Assembly: GCA_036402075.1 (NCBI GenBank) | Contig: DASWTP010000190.1 | Coordinates: 1 to 36,404 of the forward strand | Direction of reading: 5' to 3' | DNA: 36,404 nucleotides | Origin: Chryseosolibacter sp036402075 | Lineage (GTDB): Bacteria > Bacteroidota > Bacteroidia > Cytophagales > Cyclobacteriaceae | Part shown: positions 31,914 to 36,404 of the stretch, piece by piece | How the letters are laid out: the number at the start of each line of letters is the position of its first letter | Position numbering within the stretch: the stretch's first letter is position 1 | Made by a program: the position numbers and the translations under genes | Notes under the pieces: generated by a model | Database searches by the model: none | Seen by the model: the letters and a program-made list of their open reading frames with translations, nothing else | Told to the model about the DNA's origin: nothing

Positions 31914-31946
31914 AAAGCCTCTTTTGGTAGTATCAAAAGAGGCTTT
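31914..31946 (-). terminator. Strong terminator after the OmpH-like gene
   Basis: A perfect 13-bp stem, AAAGCCTCTTTTG / CAAAAGAGGCTTT, with a 7-nt loop is followed on the minus strand by TTTATTTT. It lies about 20 bp past the OmpH stop codon and separates that gene from the transporter fusion. Confidence 0.88.
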
Positions 31947-31965
31947 CTGAATATTCAAAGTCTTC

Positions 31966-32595
31966 TTATTTCTTCGCGATGCTGTCACCCTTCGGCTGGG
32001 TTCCTTCCTTCTCGGCTTTGTAAGAATCGTTGAGTCCCTTGATCACGTCCTGGCTGATATCGAGGGCGTTGCCACCGTAAAGCATATCGCTGCTCGGATC
32101 ATATTTCAAAACTACCTGCAGTCCTTTTTCAGCACTGTAAGTCTTCAGGAACGCTGTGATCCTGTCATACAATTGTTTGCGCAGGTTCGCTTCGTCCTGC
32201 ATGAGTTGTTGCTGAAGTGTTTGCTGGTACAGTTGCAGGTTTTGTTGCTTTTTGGCCAGGTTCTCTTCGGTTGCTTTTACCTGTCCGATCGTCATGCTGT
32301 TCACGCTTCTCTGGTAAGCATTGATCTCATTCTGAAGACCTTGAGCACGGTTACGGAAGTCAGCATCCATCTTCTGAGTTTTGGCTTCAAGCTGTTCCTG
32401 ATTCACTTTCAGATAATCATAATACTTGAGAACCGTGTCTGCATTGATGTAGGCAATCTTCAAATCGCTTAGCATGGCTTCATTCGCAGTGCTTCCAGTT
32501 GAATTTGCAGATTTAGGACTCGCAAAATGTAAATAGTACAATACACCAACTGCTACCAGCAGCACGATGTTCAGGATCAACGACAGGTTCTTCAT
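31966..32595 (-). CDS. OmpH/Skp family periplasmic chaperone
   Basis: The 209-residue protein has an N-terminal membrane anchor or uncleaved signal (MKNLSLILNIVLLVAVGVLYY) and the Skp/OmpH layout: a beta-strand KIAYINADTVLKYYDYLK, two long Gln/Lys-rich helices (about 65-155) forming the jellyfish arms, and the returning strand YSAEKGLQVVLKYDPSSDMLYG. Skp chaperones unfolded outer-membrane proteins through the periplasm to the BAM complex. Here it is single rather than next to bamA, and the hydrophobic N-terminus has no clear cleavage site, so it may stay membrane-tethered. A short Lys-rich tail ends the protein. Confidence 0.9.
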   Translation of the reverse strand: MKNLSLILNIVLLVAVGVLYYLHFASPKSANSTGSTANEAMLSDLKIAYINADTVLKYYDYLKVNQEQLEAKTQKMDADFRNRAQGLQNEINAYQRSVNSMTIGQVKATEENLAKKQQNLQLYQQTLQQQLMQDEANLRKQLYDRITAFLKTYSAEKGLQVVLKYDPSSDMLYGGNALDISQDVIKGLNDSYKAEKEGTQPKGDSIAKK

Positions 32596-32618
32596 GAGGT
32601 TAAGAGTAAATTAGGGCG

Positions 32619-32649
32619 CAAATATGCCGAGTATTTGGCGGGAATTCAA
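32619..32649 (-). promoter_or_regulatory. Candidate promoter for the OmpH-like gene
   Basis: On the minus strand TTG (32647-32649), a 20-bp spacer and CATATTTG (32619-32626) differ from the Bacteroidota consensus by one base in the -7 box. Transcription would start about 17 nt before the ATG at 32595. Confidence 0.45.
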
Positions 32650-32664
32650 GGGAAGAAAGGAAAA

Positions 32665-32759
32665 AGCTGGAAGCTGCAAGCTACAAGCTTCAAGCCCTGC
32701 CTGCTGGCTGACCGTTAAGGAGATACGAGTTGCACGTTACCCGTGGCAAGTTGCAAGTT
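32665..32759. repeat. Intergenic word repeats (AAGCTGCAAGCTACAAGC and GTTGCA type)
   Basis: Between the OmpH promoter and the acidic-protein gene, 32665-32695 is made of AAGCT/CAAGC words (AGCTGGAAGCTGCAAGCTA...) and 32729-32759 of GTTGCA/CAAGTT words. The words resemble those at 13850-13963. No coding potential is evident. Confidence 0.55.
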
Positions 32760-32823
32760 AAACCAGGGGTCGAAATCAGGGCGATTGGGTTCTTTGGCTC
32801 TTGGTTTTTGGCCTTGGACTTTT

Positions 32824-33378
32824 CTATTGCACTACGTCCTGCGTCTGGAAAGAGTACAAGGTGTCGTCCAGGCTTAAGGAGTCTTCATTAAAATCCTTGA
32901 TGAACTTCTCGATCTCTTTCGCGGTAATTTTGTCTACGTGAATTCCGATGTCGAGTGCGACCCCGAAGTCAGTGTTTGCATCCATATCAACATGCTCTTT
33001 CACTTTTACAGCTTCCTCTTCTTCTAATTCCATGATCACCTCAGCGATGTAAAGACCGATTTCCTCTTCCAGCGGATCGAGAGCAGCAAGGTTTCCATTT
33101 TCATCTTCTTCGTAAGAAATTTTCTTGTATTCGGGAAAGTGCTTTGCCGCACGGTGCTCTGCAATTTCAAACATCTCGCTTTCGTGCTGCAGGCGCAGGG
33201 TATACATAACCGCATCATACACTACCTCCTTGCCTTCATATAACCCGATAAAATAAAAGTGAACGTATTCGTCTGAGTTTTCATCTTCCTCATCGAGGAT
33301 GAAGTGCTGATTCGCACTGTGGATTTTTTTTCTGTAATCCTCGATTACTTGTGCATCGAAACCTTTGTTCACAGTCAT
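32824..33378 (-). CDS. Acidic protein of unknown function
   Basis: I do not recognise a family. The 184-residue product is strongly acidic, with Glu/Asp runs at about 30-38 (LDEEDENSDEY) and 118-125 (MELEEEEAVKV). Hydrophobic segments between them (YVHFYFIGLYEGKEVVYDAVMYTLRLQHESEMFEIAEHRA and IGLYIAEVIMEL) suggest a compact alpha/beta fold. There is no signal peptide or membrane helix, so it is probably cytosolic. It has no close operon partner; the gamma carbonic anhydrase gene starts about 630 bp upstream on the same strand and ends 120 bp before this one. Confidence 0.75.
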   Translation of the reverse strand: MTVNKGFDAQVIEDYRKKIHSANQHFILDEEDENSDEYVHFYFIGLYEGKEVVYDAVMYTLRLQHESEMFEIAEHRAAKHFPEYKKISYEEDENGNLAALDPLEEEIGLYIAEVIMELEEEEAVKVKEHVDMDANTDFGVALDIGIHVDKITAKEIEKFIKDFNEDSLSLDDTLYSFQTQDVVQ

Positions 33379-33498
33379 AGGAGAAGATTATTAGGTAATT
33401 AATATAAGGTTTTTAGGCTGGTTTTCAGCATGTTCTACAAAAAATCTTAATAGGGTTGAATGGGGCTAGGCGAAAAAATTTATGCCCGTGAAATGTTG

Positions 33499-34008
33499 TC
33501 ATTTAAACCACTCTGCATACATCGGATAATTTCTCGCAGTGCGTAGAATAACTTCCTTCATTTGATCGCTTGTGTCTTTTACGCGCTTTGCAGGCACACC
33601 AGCATAGACACTTCCAGGCTCAATGACTGTATTGGGCAAAACCACCGCCCCTGCCGCAATCACCGAGTTGGCCCCAACCACCGCGTCATCCATGATTATT
33701 GCTCCCATCCCTACCAGCACATTGTCTTCGATCGTGCACCCGTGCACTACTGCATTATGAGCGATGGAAACATTATTGCCAATGACCGTCTTTGCCCGCT
33801 GGTACGTACAATGGATGACCACCCCATCCTGAATGTTCGTGTTATTGCCGATGGATATTGAATGCACGTCACCCCTCACAACGGCATTGAACCATACCGT
33901 GCAATTATCCCCCATGGACACCTCGCCCACCACAACGGCTGTTTCGGCCAGAAAGCAATTGTTTCCAAACTTTGGAGCATAACCTCTAACATTTTTGACG
34001 TAAGCCAT
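33499..34008 (-). CDS. Gamma-class carbonic anhydrase family protein (left-handed beta-helix)
   Basis: The 169-residue protein is a hexapeptide-repeat trimer of the YrdA/PaaY/Cam-like group, in which zinc sits between subunits. The three zinc histidines are present: His66 in VVIHCTY, His84 and His89 in SIAHNAVVHGC. The conserved Arg-Asp pair is in NAVVRGDVHSISIG and NTNIQDG is also kept. Repeats run through VSMGDNCTVW, KTVIGNNVSIAHN, CTIEDNVLVGMGAI and AVVGANSVIAAGAVV, with VYAGVPAKRVK near the C-terminal helix. Many members show little or no carbonic anhydrase activity, so a catalytic claim would be inference. It is divergent from miaB across 107 bp. Confidence 0.9.
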   Translation of the reverse strand: MAYVKNVRGYAPKFGNNCFLAETAVVVGEVSMGDNCTVWFNAVVRGDVHSISIGNNTNIQDGVVIHCTYQRAKTVIGNNVSIAHNAVVHGCTIEDNVLVGMGAIIMDDAVVGANSVIAAGAVVLPNTVIEPGSVYAGVPAKRVKDTSDQMKEVILRTARNYPMYAEWFK

Positions 34009-34088
34009 AACGATTGAAATTTTGGGGTCGCAATATAGAAATTTGCGAAATCCACTGACAAGATGTCATTAAAAAACACTAAAAAGTG

Positions 34089-34096
34089 TATTTTTG
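34089..34096 (+). promoter_or_regulatory. Candidate -7 box for miaB
   Basis: TATTTTTG matches TAnnTTTG exactly and would start transcription about 13 nt before the miaB ATG at 34116. The -33 region lacks a clear TTG. Confidence 0.5.
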
Positions 34097-34115
34097 CGTC
34101 TTTCGTTGGTAAGAA

Positions 34116-35579
34116 ATGGAGAATTTGTTCCAAGACATTGGCATCCTTGATCAGGATAAGAAGGTAGAAGTTTGCGAAACGTTCACCGTTTCAAAGGATC
34201 AGAACACAGGAAAGGCCAGAAAATTATACATTGAGAGCTATGGCTGCCAGATGAATTTCTCTGACAGCGAGATTGTTGCGTCCATTCTTTCGAAAGAGGG
34301 ATTTGACACCACCTCCGACATCCGCGCAGCCGATGTAGTATTTCTGAACACCTGCTCGATCCGGGAAAAGGCCGAGCAGGCCATCCGCGATCGGCTTACC
34401 CACATTAAAGGTTTGAAGAAGCATAAACCAGAGCTCCTCGTTGGTGTGCTGGGCTGCATGGCCGAGCGGCTGAAATCGAAGTTGCTGGAAGAAGAAAAGA
34501 TCGTTGACCTGGTGGCTGGACCAGACGCCTATCGCGACCTGCCAAGGCTGATCTACCAGGTTGACGAAGGTGATAAAGCTGTAAACACTTTCCTGTCGCG
34601 TGAAGAAACCTATGCCGATATCAGCCCTGTGCGGTTGAATTCCAATGGCGTCAGCGCATTTATTTCGATTATGCGCGGCTGCGACAATATGTGTTCATTT
34701 TGTGTGGTCCCGTTCACGCGGGGCAGGGAGCGCAGTCGCGATCCGCACTCCATTGTGAGTGAAGCCAAAGACCTTTTTGACAGAGGATTCCGTGAAGTGA
34801 CACTGCTGGGGCAAAACGTTGACTCGTACAAGTGGAGCGAAGTCGCGAATAACAAAGCTTGGATTGAAAAGAAAGGCGTTCAGGATATCGTGAATTTTGC
34901 TGAGCTTCTGAGGCGCGTGGCCGAAATCAGTCCCGATCTCCGAATCCGGTTTTCTACCTCACACCCAAAAGATATTACGGATGAAGTGTTGTTCGTAATG
35001 AAGAAGTACGAGAACATCTGCAAAAATATTCACCTGCCCATGCAGAGCGGCAACTCGCGGATTCTGGACATGATGAACCGGAACTATACACGCGAATGGT
35101 ACCTGGAACGGGCGAAGCGTGTGCGTGAGGTACTGGGCGATGATTGCGGACTTTCGTCTGATATGATTGCAGGTTTCTGCACGGAAACGGAAGAAGAACA
35201 CCGGGACACACTTAGCCTGATGGACGAAGTTCAGTACGATTTCGCGTACATGTTTTACTATTCAGAGCGGCCTGGAACCCTGGCCGAGAAAAAATATAAA
35301 GACGATATCTCGTTCGAAGTTAAAAAGAGACGCCTGGACGAGATCATTAAGAAACAGCGCGAGCATTCATTGCTTCGAAATATGAAGGATGTGGGCAAGG
35401 TTCACCGGGTGCTTGTTGAAGGGTTTTCAAAACGGTCGGAGGAAGATCTCCAGGGCCGCACGAGTTCCAATAAGGTTGTCGTTTTTCCAAGAGAGAATTA
35501 TCAGAAAGGCCAGTATGTCAACGTTCTGGTTTCGGATTGTTCGGGCGGAACGTTGATCGGAAAAGTTGTTAACGCATAA
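34116..35579 (+). CDS. miaB: tRNA-2-methylthio-N6-dimethylallyladenosine synthase MiaB
   Basis: MiaB adds the 2-methylthio group to i6A37 in tRNAs that read UNN codons. The N-terminal UPF0004 domain has its three iron-sulfur cysteines in YIESYGCQMNFSDSE, FLNTCSIREKAE and VGVLGCMAERL. The radical SAM cluster is in FISIMRGCDNMCSFCVVPFT (CX3CX2C), with TRGRERSRDP next, the family motifs TLLGQNVDSY and HLPMQSGNSRIL, and a C-terminal TRAM domain (HRVLVEGFSKRSEEDLQGRT, VVFPRENYQKGQYVNV). The 487-residue length is slightly longer than usual due to the first 35 residues. The spacing to the following sigma-54 activator is 1 bp, so they are coupled. Confidence 0.96.
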   Translation: MENLFQDIGILDQDKKVEVCETFTVSKDQNTGKARKLYIESYGCQMNFSDSEIVASILSKEGFDTTSDIRAADVVFLNTCSIREKAEQAIRDRLTHIKGLKKHKPELLVGVLGCMAERLKSKLLEEEKIVDLVAGPDAYRDLPRLIYQVDEGDKAVNTFLSREETYADISPVRLNSNGVSAFISIMRGCDNMCSFCVVPFTRGRERSRDPHSIVSEAKDLFDRGFREVTLLGQNVDSYKWSEVANNKAWIEKKGVQDIVNFAELLRRVAEISPDLRIRFSTSHPKDITDEVLFVMKKYENICKNIHLPMQSGNSRILDMMNRNYTREWYLERAKRVREVLGDDCGLSSDMIAGFCTETEEEHRDTLSLMDEVQYDFAYMFYYSERPGTLAEKKYKDDISFEVKKRRLDEIIKKQREHSLLRNMKDVGKVHRVLVEGFSKRSEEDLQGRTSSNKVVVFPRENYQKGQYVNVLVSDCSGGTLIGKVVNA

Positions 35580-35580
35580 C

Positions 35581-36404
35581 ATGACAATTTCAGATTCAGA
35601 AATACAAAATATCAAAATGCGATTCGGCATTATCGGGACGTCACAGCTCCTGAATAATGCCGTGCGTGTCGCCATGCAGGTCGCTCCCACCGATATGTCT
35701 GTGCTGATCACGGGCGAAAGTGGAAGTGGTAAAGAATCGTTTTCAAAAATTATCCATCACCTGAGCTCCCGGAAGCATGGGCAGTTTATTGCTATCAACT
35801 GCGGATCGATCCCCGAAGGCACGATTGATTCAGAACTTTTTGGACACGAGAAAGGGTCATTCACGGGCGCCCACGAAGCCCGTAAAGGATATTTCGAAGT
35901 AACAAACGGAGGAACTATCTTCCTTGATGAGATCGGTGAAATGCCATTGGGAACACAGGCGCGACTCCTTCGTGTTTTGGAGAATGGTGAATTCATTAAG
36001 GTTGGTTCCTCGAAAGTGCAAAAAACAGATGTGCGCGTTGTAGCCGCAACAAACGTAAACCTGATGAAGAGCGTGGAGGATGGGAAGTTCAGGGAAGACC
36101 TGTACTATCGTCTCAGCACCGTGCCGATCTTTGTTCCGCCTTTGCGTGAACGGGGCCGGGATGCCGAATTGCTGTTCAGAAAATTCGCCACTGACTTTGC
36201 GGAAAAATACAAAGTAAAACCCATCTCGCTAACGGATGACGCGAAGGAAGCCCTGCTGCAATACCGATTCCCCGGAAACATCCGCCAGCTGAAAAATCTG
36301 GTGGAGCAGATCTCAGTCCTCTCGACCGATGATAAAGAGATCACTGCGGAAATTCTACAGCGTTACCTGCCGAAAGAAAATACATTGCCGGCTCTCTATC
36401 GCAG
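35581..36404 (+). CDS. Sigma-54-dependent transcriptional activator, partial
   Basis: The reading frame opens at ATG 35581 and runs off the window after 274 codons. The AAA+ domain starts almost at once: Walker A ITGESGSGKES (about residues 43-53), the sigma-54-contacting loop GSFTGA (92-97; GAFTGA in the classic form, Ser here), Walker B GTIFLDEIGEMP (111-122), and the arginine-finger region FREDLYYRLSTVPIFVPPLRER. The Fis-type DNA-binding domain would lie outside the window. There is no receiver, PAS or other N-terminal sensor domain, only about 15 leading residues, so its control may come from expression or a partner. It is coupled to miaB by a 1-bp gap, a pairing I recall from Bacteroidota. 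Confidence 0.93.
   Translation, partial: MTISDSEIQNIKMRFGIIGTSQLLNNAVRVAMQVAPTDMSVLITGESGSGKESFSKIIHHLSSRKHGQFIAINCGSIPEGTIDSELFGHEKGSFTGAHEARKGYFEVTNGGTIFLDEIGEMPLGTQARLLRVLENGEFIKVGSSKVQKTDVRVVAATNVNLMKSVEDGKFREDLYYRLSTVPIFVPPLRERGRDAELLFRKFATDFAEKYKVKPISLTDDAKEALLQYRFPGNIRQLKNLVEQISVLSTDDKEITAEILQRYLPKENTLPALYR

Overview
This window looks like chromosomal DNA from a Bacteroidota bacterium, most likely order Cytophagales. The evidence is a SusC/SusD pair, a Bacteroidota-type LacI regulator, tandem YceI proteins with a DUF5777-like barrel, OmpH, a miaB followed by a sigma-54 activator, and several promoter boxes matching the Bacteroidota TAnnTTTG consensus. Base composition looks moderate. 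I saw no tRNA, rRNA, transposase, integrase or CRISPR array.

Region 1 (1-12576) is a glycan-use locus. On the minus strand lie SusC, SusD, a terminator and a truncated FG-GAP lipoprotein. Divergent from them on the plus strand are a LacI regulator, a GH31 alpha-glucosidase-like enzyme without a signal peptide, an MFS sugar transporter and an exported esterase with an N-terminal E-set/CBM48-like domain. Two LacI-type palindromes sit 96 bp apart in the divergent promoter region. The likely route is capture and outer-membrane import by SusCD, inner-membrane transport by the MFS protein and cytosolic cleavage by GH31. No exported endo-acting amylase is present here.

Region 2 (12577-22674) holds mostly single housekeeping or stress genes: a repeat-containing lipoprotein, an exported MsrA, an SRAP-family DNA-protein crosslink protein, a HAMP-GAF-PAS membrane sensor with a YfiR-like partner (minus strand), MsrB, a class II glutamine amidotransferase, L-2-hydroxyglutarate oxidase and a MoeB/ThiF-rhodanese fusion.

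Region 3 (22675-34008) is nearly all minus strand. One possible operon runs from a cytochrome-like lipoprotein through two YceI paralogues and a DUF5777-like barrel; it may continue into a sodium:solute symporter, an OsmC protein and MetZ. Upstream lie a pair of short repeated elements that look like tandem small RNAs, then a small membrane protein coupled to a 1053-residue transporter/HEAT/cyclic-nucleotide-domain fusion, OmpH, an acidic unknown protein and a gamma carbonic anhydrase. Region 4 (34116-36404) holds miaB and the start of a sigma-54 activator cut by the window edge.

The strongest new observation is the repeated pair at 28232-28313 and 28411-28513. Each copy has a TAnnTTTG box, a conserved ~24-nt leader beginning near the predicted +1, and a hairpin whose stem differs between copies but stays paired. 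This is what two paralogous ~66-nt RNAs ending in their own terminators would look like. Several intergenic gaps also hold long imperfect inverted repeats built from short repeated words.
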